Shown piece after piece: positions 26,180 to 34,322 of a DNA stretch of 64,000 nucleotides (within the stretch, counting starts at the first letter, position 1; every line of letters starts with the position of its first letter). Below the pieces are notes generated by a model, which was not told the DNA's origin, did no database searches, and saw only the letters and a list, made by a program, of their open reading frames with translations. The DNA comes from an uncultured Bacteroidales bacterium (GTDB lineage: Bacteria; Bacteroidota; Bacteroidia; Bacteroidales; FEN-979). Both the position numbers and the translations under genes were made by a program. The stretch spans positions 62,001 to 126,000 of the forward strand of contig CAJBYO010000079.1 in assembly GCA_903959905.1 (NCBI GenBank), written 5' to 3'.

Positions 26180-28582
26180 ATGTCAAAAAAACGCAAATTC
26201 AACAAAGAAGAAATCTTAAAAGACTATAAACTCGCGAATGAAAGCCGGCAGGTAAGTTTACTTGGACGGCGTGAGGTACTGGGTGGCAAGGCCAACTTCG
26301 GCCTTTTTGGAGATGGGAAAGAGATCCCGCAGATCATCAAGGCCAAATTCTTCAGGAACGGTGACTGGCGCTCAGGCTATTACCGCGACCAGACGTTCAT
26401 GATGGCTGCAGGATTGTCGAACCTGGACATCTTTTTTGCCCAGTTATACGGGGATACTGACATCACCCGCAATCCAGACAACGGCGGACGATTGATGAAT
26501 TCCCATTTTGCTACCAGGAGCCTTGATGAAAAAGGAGAATGGAAAGATCTGACAAAACAAAAAAATTCATCCGGCGACATTTCGCCAACTGCCGGTCAGA
26601 TGCCACGTTTACTTGGCCTTGCACTGGCGTCAAAAGTTTTTCGCGACAGCCCTGAGATGTGGGATGCTGCCAAAAAATTTACCAATAAAGGAAACGAGAT
26701 CGCTTTTGGAATGATCGGCGATGCCTCTACATCCGAGGGCCATTTCTTTGAAACCATCAATGCGGCAGGTGTACTGCAGGTGCCGTTTGCACTTTCCATC
26801 TGGGACGACGGGTATGGGATCTCTGTTCCAAAAAAATACCAGACAACGAAAGAAAACATTTCTGAATTGCTCAAAGGCTTTGTTGCAGATGAGAAAAACC
26901 CGGGGATCAGGCTATATACTGCGAACGGCTGGGATTACGCAGCGCTTTATGAGATGTATGAAGAGGGAATGGAAGTTTGCAGGAAAGAACAGGTTCCTGT
27001 TGTATTCCATGTAACCGAACTCACCCAGCCACAGGGACATTCAACCTCGGGCTCGCATGAACGTTACAAATCGGTTGAACGGCTTGCATGGGAACGCGAC
27101 CATGACTGCCTTCCAAGGATGCGCAAATGGATCCTTGCGGAGAAGCTTGCCACCGAAGCTGAACTGGATGCCATTGAATCGGAAGCAGTTGCTACCGCCA
27201 GAAGTGCCCGCGACCGTGGGTGGAAAGCATTTCTTGCGCCATTCAAAGCTGAAAGGGAGCACCTTATCAGCGTGGTGAAAACAACACACTGTCCGTGCAA
27301 AAAGCAGGCCCGGATTGATAAAATTGTTGCTGACCTTGAGGCTATTGCCGAGCCCATCAGGAAAGATATCATTTCTGGTGCAAAGAAAATCATGCGGGAT
27401 GTCTGTACTTCCTGCAGCATGAAGAAACCGATGAAGGCAGACCTCGATGTGTGGATGGCAGAACAGCGCAAACTCAATGAGGCTCGGTACAGTTCACATC
27501 TTTACAGCCAGTCGGAAATGAGTGCATTAAAGGTTTCCGGCATCCCTCCTGTCTTCAATGACAACTCACCTGTTGTCACCGGAAGGGAAGTCCTCAATGC
27601 AAATTACGATATCCTCTTTAAAAACAACCCGCTTGCACTGATCTTTGGTGAAGACGTCGGGAAAATCGGAGGCGTAAACCAGACCCTTGAAGGGATGCAG
27701 GCAAAATACGGCGAAACACGTGTCTCCGATACCGGGATCCGGGAAGCAACGATTATCGGGCAGGGACTTGGCATGGCTTTACGCGGTTTACGTCCGATCG
27801 CTGAAATTCAGTATTTTGACTATCTGCTCTACGGACTTCAGGTGATGAGCGACGACCTCGCCACCACCCATTATCGCACCGCAGGGGGCCAGAAGGCACC
27901 GCTTCTTATCAGCACACGCGGACATCGTCTTGTTGGCATCTGGCATTCAGGTTCTCCCCTTAGCATGGTCATCAACTCCATCAGGGGTATCTATGTGATG
28001 GTTCCGCGTAACATGACACAGGCCGCAGGATTCTATAATACCATGATGGCCTCCGACGACGCCGGCCTGGTGATTGAACCACTGAATGGGTACCGCCTGA
28101 AAGAACAGATGCCTGCAAACGTAGGCAATTACCGGATTCCTCTTGGAGTGCCCGAAATACTGCAGGAAGGATCTGATATTACCATTGTGACTTATGGCTC
28201 CTGTGTGAAAATCGCCCAGGAGGCGCTGCCCCAGATCAATGATTTCGGCATCTCCGTTGAATTAATTGACGTGCAGACACTCTTACCGTTTGACATCAAC
28301 CATGAAATCCTGAAATCTTTGAAAAAAACGAATAAGATACTTTTCTTTGATGAGGACGGAAGCGGCGGAGCAACTGCTTTCATGATGCAGAAGGTGATGG
28401 AAGAACAGGGAGGATACCGCTATCTGGATGCAGAACCACGCACACTCACCGCGAATGATCACAGGCCTGCATACACCAACGACGGCGATTACTTCTCAAA
28501 CCCCAATGCCGAAGATGTATTTGAGAAGATATACGAGATGATGCATGAGTATAATCCGAATAAGTACCCGAGAATCTGGTAA
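26180..28582 (+). CDS. 2-oxoacid dehydrogenase E1, fused alpha and beta subunits
   Basis: 800 residues. An alpha-type part (~1-430) has a TPP-binding region in IAFGMIGDASTSEG and SIWDDGYGIS and also KSVERLAWERDHDCL. A beta part (~470-800) has LIFGEDVGKIGGVN, DTGIREATIIGQGLGMALRG and VLYGL-like text, ending EDVFEKIYEMMHEYNP. The ATG at 26180 is used; upstream codons come from repeats. It decarboxylates a 2-oxoacid (branched-chain or pyruvate) and passes the acyl group to E2. E2 and E3 are not adjacent. Confidence 0.9.
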   Translation: MSKKRKFNKEEILKDYKLANESRQVSLLGRREVLGGKANFGLFGDGKEIPQIIKAKFFRNGDWRSGYYRDQTFMMAAGLSNLDIFFAQLYGDTDITRNPDNGGRLMNSHFATRSLDEKGEWKDLTKQKNSSGDISPTAGQMPRLLGLALASKVFRDSPEMWDAAKKFTNKGNEIAFGMIGDASTSEGHFFETINAAGVLQVPFALSIWDDGYGISVPKKYQTTKENISELLKGFVADEKNPGIRLYTANGWDYAALYEMYEEGMEVCRKEQVPVVFHVTELTQPQGHSTSGSHERYKSVERLAWERDHDCLPRMRKWILAEKLATEAELDAIESEAVATARSARDRGWKAFLAPFKAEREHLISVVKTTHCPCKKQARIDKIVADLEAIAEPIRKDIISGAKKIMRDVCTSCSMKKPMKADLDVWMAEQRKLNEARYSSHLYSQSEMSALKVSGIPPVFNDNSPVVTGREVLNANYDILFKNNPLALIFGEDVGKIGGVNQTLEGMQAKYGETRVSDTGIREATIIGQGLGMALRGLRPIAEIQYFDYLLYGLQVMSDDLATTHYRTAGGQKAPLLISTRGHRLVGIWHSGSPLSMVINSIRGIYVMVPRNMTQAAGFYNTMMASDDAGLVIEPLNGYRLKEQMPANVGNYRIPLGVPEILQEGSDITIVTYGSCVKIAQEALPQINDFGISVELIDVQTLLPFDINHEILKSLKKTNKILFFDEDGSGGATAFMMQKVMEEQGGYRYLDAEPRTLTANDHRPAYTNDGDYFSNPNAEDVFEKIYEMMHEYNPNKYPRIW

Positions 28583-28585
28583 TAA

Positions 28586-28625
28586 TAAGCAGCAAAGCAG
28601 CGAAGTAGCGAAATTGAGAAATTGA
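28586..28625 (+). repeat. Degenerate GCAAAGCAGCGAAGTAGCG micro-repeat
   Basis: A loose run of (AG)CGAAGTAGCG-like phrases, in the same family as 15394 and 17641. It overlaps the TTG start of mnmD. Confidence 0.4.
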
Positions 28626-29329
28626 GGAAATCTTCAGAGGTTCAAATTTCTAAAACTGCCGATGGGTCGGATACCCTGTACAACCCCGAATATGATCAGC
28701 ATTATCATTCGACGTTCGGGGCTGTGCAGGAATCGCAACATGTTTTCATCAGAACAGGGCTTGATTATGCGTTGGAGTCCTTCATCCCCGGCGTGCCAGG
28801 CAATCAACGAAATATTGACATCCTTGAAGTTGGGTTCGGTACCGGCCTGAATGCTTTCCTTACCCTCGCAGAATCAGAAAAACACGGGTTAAAGGTTCGC
28901 TATACTACAATTGAACCATATCCCCTGGAACGTACATGCTGGGAAGCACTTAACTATCCGCAACTCCCCGGAATGCAACAATATGCAGGGAAGTTCGCCC
29001 GGCTCCACCAGTGTGAATGGGATATCGGTGAACAAATCTCACCTTATTTCATGCTCAGGAAAGTCAGCAGCCGGCTTGAAGATTATACCCCCGGCCCTGC
29101 TCCCTTTCAACTTGTCTTTTTTGATGCCTTCGGTCCGGACGCCCAGCCCGAATTATGGACTGAGCAGATTTTCAACAAGCTATTTATAAGCCTTGACACT
29201 GGCGGAGTCTTTGTGACGTACTCCGTGAAAGGCAGCGTGGTAAGGGCACTACGCAGTGCCGGTTTTACCACTGAAAAGATTCCGGGGCCACCAGGGAAAA
29301 GACATATTCTTCGGGCAATTAAGATATAA
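28622..29329 (+). CDS. mnmD: tRNA U34 mnm5s2U methyltransferase (MnmD-like)
   Basis: 235 residues. It matches the single-domain MnmD/DUF752 type: SDTLYNPEYDQHYHS near the start, the SAM motif EVGFGTGLNAFLT, TIEPYPLERTCWE, VFFDAFGPDAQPELW and VTYSVKGSVVRAL. It would methylate aminomethyl-2-thiouridine at tRNA wobble position 34. The start is TTG at 28622, within the repeat spacer. Confidence 0.85.
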   Translation: MRKSSEVQISKTADGSDTLYNPEYDQHYHSTFGAVQESQHVFIRTGLDYALESFIPGVPGNQRNIDILEVGFGTGLNAFLTLAESEKHGLKVRYTTIEPYPLERTCWEALNYPQLPGMQQYAGKFARLHQCEWDIGEQISPYFMLRKVSSRLEDYTPGPAPFQLVFFDAFGPDAQPELWTEQIFNKLFISLDTGGVFVTYSVKGSVVRALRSAGFTTEKIPGPPGKRHILRAIKI

Positions 29330-29330
29330 G

Positions 29331-29348
29331 TGCAGGATTTTTCCTGCA
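29331..29348 (+). promoter_or_regulatory. Perfect hairpin TGCAGGA-TTTT-TCCTGCA, part of a duplicated element before the sigma gene
   Basis: A 7-bp stem with a TTTT loop, 2 nt after the mnmD stop. Its left half, TGCAGGATTTT, recurs at 29955, and both copies are followed 20 nt after their start by GACATC. Confidence 0.5.
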
Positions 29349-29374
29349 GTGACATCTTACTATAAAAAGACTTC

Positions 29375-29953
29375 ATGGGCATTGCACCGGAATTGGTAAA
29401 ACTCAGGGAAGGCGATGAGCTCGCATTCCGTCAACTGGTTGACCAGCATCAAAACCGTGTGTTCAATACCGCCCTTGGATTGCTTCAACACCACGAAAAT
29501 GCCCAGGATGTGACCCAGGAGGTCTTTGTTGAAGTCTTCAGGTCAATCAGCAAGTTCAGGGGCGACAGCACCCTTTCAACCTGGATTTACCGAATAACGG
29601 TTCAGAAAGCGCTCGGGCATATTCGCTCCGGCAAGCGGCTGAAACGCTCAGGCACCATATTCGGCCTTTTCGGGAATGAATCACAGTTGAACATTCAAAC
29701 CAATCAGCCATTTGACCATCCCGGCATTCAGCTTGAAAATAAGGAGCGGGCAACCATTCTCTTCAAAGCAATTGCCCTTCTGCCATTGAACCAGCGTACG
29801 GCATTCACCCTTCACAAAGTGGAAGGGCTTTCACAGAATGAAATTGCCGTGATCATGTCAACTTCAGTTTCATCCGTGGAATCGCACCTTGTAAGGGCAC
29901 GGCGAAACCTGCGCGAACTCCTCTCAGATTATTATGAACAAAATGAAAAGTAA
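29375..29953 (+). CDS. ECF-type RNA polymerase sigma factor
   Basis: 192 residues. Region 2 is visible in FRQLVDQHQNRVFNTALG, AQDVTQEVFVEVFR and STWIYRITVQKAL, and region 4 in LPLNQRTAFTLHKVEG, LSQNEIAVIMSTSVSSVESHL and ARRNLRELL. Length and order match the extracytoplasmic-function group. It is followed by a small membrane protein and a Spy-like periplasmic protein, a CnrYXH-like arrangement where the sigma is held until a signal frees it. Confidence 0.93.
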   Translation: MGIAPELVKLREGDELAFRQLVDQHQNRVFNTALGLLQHHENAQDVTQEVFVEVFRSISKFRGDSTLSTWIYRITVQKALGHIRSGKRLKRSGTIFGLFGNESQLNIQTNQPFDHPGIQLENKERATILFKAIALLPLNQRTAFTLHKVEGLSQNEIAVIMSTSVSSVESHLVRARRNLRELLSDYYEQNEK

Positions 29954-29954
29954 A

Positions 29955-29980
29955 TGCAGGATTTTCATCATAACGACATC
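29955..29980 (+). promoter_or_regulatory. Second copy of the duplicated TGCAGGATTTT-N9-GACATC element
   Basis: It lies before the candidate anti-sigma gene. The TGCAGGATTTT to GACATC distance is identical in both copies (20 nt start to start). This may be a promoter or regulator site for the sigma factor's own operon. Confidence 0.45.
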
Positions 29981-29988
29981 AAATTATC

Positions 29989-30285
29989 ATGAACAGGAAA
30001 GAAACATGGATCAACGAAACGATGAACGCACTGGACGGCATCCGGCCAGCAGCGTCAGATCCTGAACTGGTCAGGAAATTGTACAGCACGGCTTCCGAAC
30101 CACATGAGAATAAGGACCTCTTTCCCCGGCCTGTTTACTGGTCAGTAGCGGCCGGAATAGCCCTGCTAGTAACATTGAATGTGCTCACTGCCCTGCATTT
30201 TAACAGGAACCACACGAATTTGAAGGAGGCACCTGCGGCGGTTGCAACAGAATACCTGACATACCTTGGCACTGCAAAACTCTGA
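29989..30285 (+). CDS. Small single-helix membrane protein, candidate anti-sigma factor
   Basis: 98 residues, with a soluble N-terminal ~45 (MNRKETWINETMNALDGIRP) and one membrane helix (~47-67, VYWSVAAGIALLVTLNVLTAL), then ~30 residues outside. The position between an ECF sigma factor and a Spy-like protein, and the layout, suggest an anti-sigma factor like CnrY. No recognised domain. This role is inferred from neighbours only. Confidence 0.55.
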   Translation: MNRKETWINETMNALDGIRPAASDPELVRKLYSTASEPHENKDLFPRPVYWSVAAGIALLVTLNVLTALHFNRNHTNLKEAPAAVATEYLTYLGTAKL

Positions 30286-30289
30286 AAAC

Positions 30290-30766
30290 ATGAACACCAT
30301 CCGATTTTACAAAGGCGTTATCATCGCCCTCATCCTCCTCAACCTGGGATCCCTGTCCTTCCTCTGGCTTGGGCGTACCAAAGGTGATCAATCTGCCAAT
30401 CAGGGCCAGGCCGCAGAATTTTTAATCCGTGAGCTCAAACTCACACCCGGCCAGCAGGAACAATTTGGCACCATGCGAAGTGAACACCGGGAAAGGCTGA
30501 ACTTCATCCAGGAACATGACCGGAACCTCCACAATAAGTTCTTTGAGCCCCTGTTTCTCCCGACCCCTGACACAACCCTTGTTAAATCCCTGGCCGACTC
30601 GATTGCCAACCTTCGCAGGGAGATGGAACTGATCACGTTTTCTCATTTTATGCAATTGAAGCAAATATTAAGCGCCAGCCAGAAAGAGAAATTCCACAAT
30701 ATCTTCAGGGAGGCACTCGATCGCGTAATGCCGCCACCACCCCCGCTAAAAAAACCAGGCAAGTGA
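30290..30766 (+). CDS. Spy/CpxP-like periplasmic protein (heavy-metal-resistance sensor type)
   Basis: 158 residues. One N-terminal helix (FYKGVIIALILLNLGSLSFLW) leads to a helical domain with ELKLTPGQQEQFGTM (the LTP-Q motif), a second helix IANLRREMELITFSHF, and a Pro-rich tail (PPPPPLKKPGK). CpxP/Spy/ZraP/CnrX proteins sense misfolding or metals and control a sigma factor or act as chaperone. The ATG at 30290 is preferred over a TTG nine codons upstream. It is the third gene of the sigma module. Confidence 0.75.
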   Translation: MNTIRFYKGVIIALILLNLGSLSFLWLGRTKGDQSANQGQAAEFLIRELKLTPGQQEQFGTMRSEHRERLNFIQEHDRNLHNKFFEPLFLPTPDTTLVKSLADSIANLRREMELITFSHFMQLKQILSASQKEKFHNIFREALDRVMPPPPPLKKPGK

Positions 30767-30980
30767 GAAAAATGCCCGGCTGCAAACACTCCTGTCATCT
30801 GCTCCCGTTAATGAAAAACCTGCATTCCAGGTGGACGATGATATTGGAAACATTGAAGCAGGCATCCTGAAAGAGCTGATCCGTCACGACCAGGCCCTGC
30901 GCAACCTGCTTACACCCGAGCAACAGATCATGTTTGATGCCAGGCCTAAGCCATTTCTGCACAGGCAGAAAAAGCCCTAA
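30765..30980 (+). pseudogene. Remnant of a second Spy-like gene (C-terminal part, no proper start)
   Basis: In this frame 71 residues read through to a stop: EKNARLQTLLSSAP, GNIEAGILKELIRHD, and LRNLLTPEQQIMFDARP. The LTPEQQ motif is that of Spy/CpxP-like proteins. There is no ATG in frame; the only GTG (30831) would give 49 residues. It begins at the stop of the intact Spy-like gene. It is either a broken paralogue or the tail of an originally longer protein separated by a frameshift. The 334-nt stretch 30767-31100 holds nothing else but an AT-rich spacer. Confidence 0.5.
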
Positions 30981-31054
30981 ATCTGAGCCGACAAAAAAGG
31001 ATACCATAAAAAGTTTTCAACATTGAGGTAACCTTTTAAATATTCCAGGATTAA

Positions 31055-31084
31055 GCATCAAAAATTTCAGCATTTTTGTTTGAT
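31055..31084 (+). promoter_or_regulatory. Inverted repeat GCATCAAA...TTTGATGC before the exonuclease gene
   Basis: Eight-base arms around an AT-rich loop, about 20 nt before the ATG at 31101. It could be an operator or an RNA hairpin. Confidence 0.35.
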
Positions 31085-31100
31085 GCATAAACTGTAGATC

Positions 31101-31829
31101 ATGCTTGAAAATCATCCGATTGAAAAGATTCTTTTCCTTGATATTGAAACAGTTCCTCAATATCCGACCTATGACCAACTGCCTGAAAACCTTGCCGCAC
31201 TCTGGGATAAGAAGGCAGGCCAGCTTTCAAGGTTAGACAAATTCAGTGCTGACATATTGCCGAACCCTGAAGAAGTTTATGACCGGGCCGGGATCTATGC
31301 CGAGTTCGGAAAAATAATATGCATCTCAACCGGCTTTATCCGAAACAATACATTACGGATCAAATCATTTTCCGGGAATGACGAAAAAGAGTTGCTTGCC
31401 GGGTTCGCACTGATGCTGAACAAACTGAAAGAAAAGAACATTGACTTCCTGTGTGCACATAACGGCAAAGAGTTTGACTTCCCTTATATTATCAGGCGCA
31501 TGTTGATCAACAGGCTCGAAGTACCTCCAATACTTAATCTTTCAGGAAAGAAACCCTGGGAAGTTAATCACCTTGACACCATGGAACTGTGGAAATTTGG
31601 TGATTTCAAAAACTACACCTCTCTTGAGTTGCTTGCTACCGTATTTGGCATTCCGTCGCCGAAGGATGACATTAAAGGATCTGATGTTTTCAGGGTATAC
31701 TGGCAGGATCAGGACCTTGAGCGAATTGTCACCTATTGCCAGAAGGATGTTGTAACTATTGTTAATTTGCTACTCGCTTTCAAAGGTAAACCAGCTGTGG
31801 AGGATGAAAACATTCAGATAGTAGGATAA
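31101..31829 (+). CDS. PolB-type 3'-5' exonuclease domain protein
   Basis: 242 residues with DnaQ-like motifs: ExoI FLDIETVPQYPTY (Asp and Glu), ExoII HNGKEFDFPYIIRRM and ExoIII YCQKDVVTIVNLLL. The arrangement fits a stand-alone PolB-type 3'-5' exonuclease (DNA_pol_B_exo2 family). Substrate and pathway are unknown, though DNA or RNA end processing is likely. A Nudix gene follows. Confidence 0.85.
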   Translation: MLENHPIEKILFLDIETVPQYPTYDQLPENLAALWDKKAGQLSRLDKFSADILPNPEEVYDRAGIYAEFGKIICISTGFIRNNTLRIKSFSGNDEKELLAGFALMLNKLKEKNIDFLCAHNGKEFDFPYIIRRMLINRLEVPPILNLSGKKPWEVNHLDTMELWKFGDFKNYTSLELLATVFGIPSPKDDIKGSDVFRVYWQDQDLERIVTYCQKDVVTIVNLLLAFKGKPAVEDENIQIVG

Positions 31830-31880
31830 GAATCCCGATGTGTTGGTGGCAGACCCTTAACGATGTTATCCTTTTTCCGC

Positions 31881-31888
31881 TACTTTTG
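31881..31888 (+). promoter_or_regulatory. -7 box (TACTTTTG) for the Nudix gene
   Basis: TAnnTTTG match 16 nt before the ATG at 31904, supporting that start over the TTG at 31838. Confidence 0.55.
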
Positions 31889-31903
31889 CAGTTAAAATAT
31901 CCT

Positions 31904-32371
31904 ATGAAGGTTAATCAGTTCAACATTCGCGTCTACGGGTTTCTCCTTCATGATGACAGTGTTCTAATTACAGACGAATACAGGCTGGGCACCTACATGA
32001 CCAAGTTTCCGGGTGGAGGCTTGCACTTTGGCGAAGGAACAATTGATTGCCTGAAACGTGAATTCATGGAAGAACTTGGTCTGCCCGTGGAGGTCGTTTC
32101 CCATTTTTACACAACTGATTTTTTTCAACCCACCAGCCTAATTCCCACCCCGATGCAACTGATCAGCATCTACTACATTGTAAAGACAGACTGGCCGCTT
32201 CGCATCAGAATCTCAACGATGAAGAATGATCTCCCGCCCATTGAAGGAGCACAAAGCTTCCGATGGTTAAAACTTGCCGGGCTGAATGAAGAAATGTTCA
32301 CTTTCCCTGTTGACAAATATGTTACCGGCAAATTGCTGAAATGGCATCAATCTGAAACCACACAGAAATAA
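31904..32371 (+). CDS. Nudix hydrolase
   Basis: 155 residues with a Nudix box in FPGGGLHFGEGTIDC and LKREFMEELGL, matching GX5EX7REUXEEXGU. It hydrolyses a nucleoside diphosphate linked to another group; the substrate is not known. The ATG at 31904 is chosen because a -7 box lies just before it. It precedes a lipoprotein gene by 4 nt. Confidence 0.9.
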   Translation: MKVNQFNIRVYGFLLHDDSVLITDEYRLGTYMTKFPGGGLHFGEGTIDCLKREFMEELGLPVEVVSHFYTTDFFQPTSLIPTPMQLISIYYIVKTDWPLRIRISTMKNDLPPIEGAQSFRWLKLAGLNEEMFTFPVDKYVTGKLLKWHQSETTQK

Positions 32372-32375
32372 CAAA

Positions 32376-33107
32376 ATGATCCGACAAATTGCATTTACAA
32401 CCACCCTTCTGATCGTTCTGCTGGCAGGGTGCCATCGGCCCAACGCCAATGTTACCTTTATTGACGGAACCCTCAAAGATGCAGCCGGTACGAAACTGAT
32501 TCTGCAGGAAATGGACATCAGGGAGATGAACCCTGTTGATTCTGTAATCCCTGGCGAAAATGGCCTGTTTAACTTCAAAATTGCACTGAAAGAATCCGGA
32601 TTCTGGGTCATTAAAGCACAGGATGGAAAAATCCTGGTACTGTTGCTGAATAAAGGCGACCGGGTTTCCCTTTCCGGAAGTGCACGGGATTTTCCCGACA
32701 ATGTAATTGTAAAAGGTGCCGTGGAGGCGATGTTGCTTGCCGACTTTTTCAGGCATACCCGTAAAAATGAAAAGTTGGTTGATTCGCTTGAAATGCTGCT
32801 TGTTGATCAGCAGGACAGTTCAAATTACTACCAACTGTCGCAAAAGCTTGATACATCATTCAAACAGATATGGGATGCACAGCGAAAATACGAGAAGGAG
32901 TTTATTGCCAGCCATCCCGGTTCGCTTGCCTCCATTGTCGTACTGAATTATGCATTCGGCATGAGCCCGGTATTAAGTCCTGAAGAAGACTTGCAGGATT
33001 ACCGGCGTGTTGACTCTGCGATGTGGAAGCAGTTTCCGGAGAACAAGCATGTAAAATTCCACCATCAGCGAATGGCTGAGATCACCCGCGACATGTCTCA
33101 CAAATAG
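32376..33107 (+). CDS. Lipoprotein with DUF4369-like domain
   Basis: 243 residues. A lipoprotein signal ends LLAGC (Cys ~19). FIDGTLKDAAGTKLILQEMD, VDSVIPGENGLFNFKI and VLLLNKGDRVSLSGSA resemble the DUF4369 domain of Bacteroidota TlpA/ResA-type proteins. Those usually carry a C-terminal thioredoxin domain; here the protein ends near KRMAEITRD-like helix (HHQRMAEITRDM) with no CxxC. So it is a stand-alone N-terminal part, with function unknown. Confidence 0.65.
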   Translation: MIRQIAFTTTLLIVLLAGCHRPNANVTFIDGTLKDAAGTKLILQEMDIREMNPVDSVIPGENGLFNFKIALKESGFWVIKAQDGKILVLLLNKGDRVSLSGSARDFPDNVIVKGAVEAMLLADFFRHTRKNEKLVDSLEMLLVDQQDSSNYYQLSQKLDTSFKQIWDAQRKYEKEFIASHPGSLASIVVLNYAFGMSPVLSPEEDLQDYRRVDSAMWKQFPENKHVKFHHQRMAEITRDMSHK

Positions 33108-33139
33108 CATTTTTTCGTAATTTGCCTGAAAATTCTCCA

Positions 33140-33901
33140 ATGCCCAAAAAGATCTATTTCGCTTCTGACTTTCACCTTGGCATACCTGACCGCGACAGCA
33201 GTCTCTTGCGCGAGAAAAAACTGGTAGCCTGGCTTGAAATGGCCCGGGCCGATGCTGAAGAAATATTTCTGATGGGCGATCTTTTTGACTTCTGGTTTGA
33301 ATACAAAACAGCCGTCCCCCGGGGGTATGCCAGGCTTCTCGGGAAGCTTTCCGAGATCACAGATGCCGGCATTCCTGTTCATTTATTCCGGGGCAACCAC
33401 GACATGTGGGCCTTTGACTACCTTACTTCGGAACTGAACATTCAATTGCACCGCGATCCGGAATTCCGTGAGTTCAGCGGGAAGCACTTCTACCTGGCCC
33501 ATGGCGACGGTTTGGGCCCCGGCGACAGTGGATACAAATTCATCAAAAAAGTTTTTGCCAACCGGATAAATCAATGGCTTTTCCGCCAGATACACCCTGA
33601 TTTCGGTATCAGAATGGCACTTTTCTGGTCAAGAAAAAGCCGCCGGTCCGGTATTGAAAAAGAGAAAAAAGTACAGGATATAACCCTGAATCACATTCAG
33701 CAGCGCATCACCGTTCATTCCCGGGAGTTATTGCTGCAACATCCTGAGATCAATTACCTGATTTATGGACATTACCATTATCCCCTGGATTTACCCCTCA
33801 CCGATACTGCCAGGCAAATTGTACTGGGGGACTGGATTTCCCATTTCACCTATGCAGTTTTTAACGGTGAAAAGCTCGAACTGAAAGTTTTTGAACAGTA
33901 G
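33140..33901 (+). CDS. lpxH: UDP-2,3-diacylglucosamine diphosphatase (LpxH-like)
   Basis: About 253 residues of a calcineurin-like metallophosphoesterase. Metal motifs: FASDFHLGIPDRD, GDLFDFWFEYK, FRGNHDMW, LAHGDGLGPGD and YGHYHYP. LpxH hydrolyses UDP-2,3-diacylglucosamine to lipid X in lipid A synthesis at the inner membrane. The ATG at 33140 is preferred; a TTG at 33122 adds six residues. Confidence 0.88.
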   Translation: MPKKIYFASDFHLGIPDRDSSLLREKKLVAWLEMARADAEEIFLMGDLFDFWFEYKTAVPRGYARLLGKLSEITDAGIPVHLFRGNHDMWAFDYLTSELNIQLHRDPEFREFSGKHFYLAHGDGLGPGDSGYKFIKKVFANRINQWLFRQIHPDFGIRMALFWSRKSRRSGIEKEKKVQDITLNHIQQRITVHSRELLLQHPEINYLIYGHYHYPLDLPLTDTARQIVLGDWISHFTYAVFNGEKLELKVFEQ

Positions 33902-33916
33902 GATGCTGCAAAAGAA

Positions 33917-33952
33917 AAAAAGGCAGCAGTTTTGAAAACCTGCTGCCTTTTT
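33917..33952 (+). terminator. Bidirectional rho-independent terminator
   Basis: A 13-bp stem (AAAAAGGCAGCAG against CTGCTGCCTTTTT), with a 10-nt loop and T runs on both sides. It separates the plus-strand lpxH gene from the minus-strand ferredoxin gene and could serve both. Confidence 0.8.
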
Positions 33953-33972
33953 CAGATCAATTTCATTCCAGA

Positions 33973-34140
33973 TTACTCAGGATGAATTGCTTCTACCGGA
34001 CAAACATCAGCGCAAGCGCCACAATCGGTACATACTTCCGGATCAATTTTATAAATATCACCTTCGGCAATAGCTTCCACAGGGCATTCATCGATGCAAG
34101 TTCCGCAAGCGGTGCAATCATCATTAATTTTATAAGCCAT
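33973..34140 (-). CDS. 2[4Fe-4S] ferredoxin
   Basis: A 55-residue ferredoxin with two clusters: CTACGTCIDECP and CTDCGACADVCP. It is acidic and of clostridial type. It is divergent from the two-subunit 2-oxoacid oxidoreductase operon and may be its electron acceptor. The minus-strand -7 box TATCTTTG lies at 34199-34206. Confidence 0.95.
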   Translation of the reverse strand: MAYKINDDCTACGTCIDECPVEAIAEGDIYKIDPEVCTDCGACADVCPVEAIHPE

Positions 34141-34198
34141 GATCTATTGAGTTTATGTCCTTACTTTGAAGGACGAGTTAATAAAGCGGTTTTCATGG

Positions 34199-34206
34199 CA
34201 AAGATA
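34199..34206 (-). promoter_or_regulatory. -7 box (TATCTTTG on minus) for ferredoxin
   Basis: TAnnTTTG match 59 nt before the ferredoxin ATG on the minus strand. The leader contains a small GTCCTT/AAGGAC hairpin. Confidence 0.5.
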
Positions 34207-34270
34207 AAAATATTTCACGGATTTGACTTAATGTACCACGATTTTTAGCCTTAAGTTTTGTCTTTTGCAC

Positions 34271-34300
34271 TTTGGTTTTTGACTTTATTAAGTACATTTG
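34271..34300 (+). promoter_or_regulatory. Promoter of the two-subunit oxidoreductase operon (TTTG-N18-TACATTTG)
   Basis: TTTG at 34271-34274 and TACATTTG at 34293-34300, 18-nt spacing, 23 nt before the ATG at 34323. This is the best full -33/-7 pair on the plus strand. Confidence 0.65.
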
Positions 34301-34322
34301 CAACTTTAAACAACAAGAAGTT

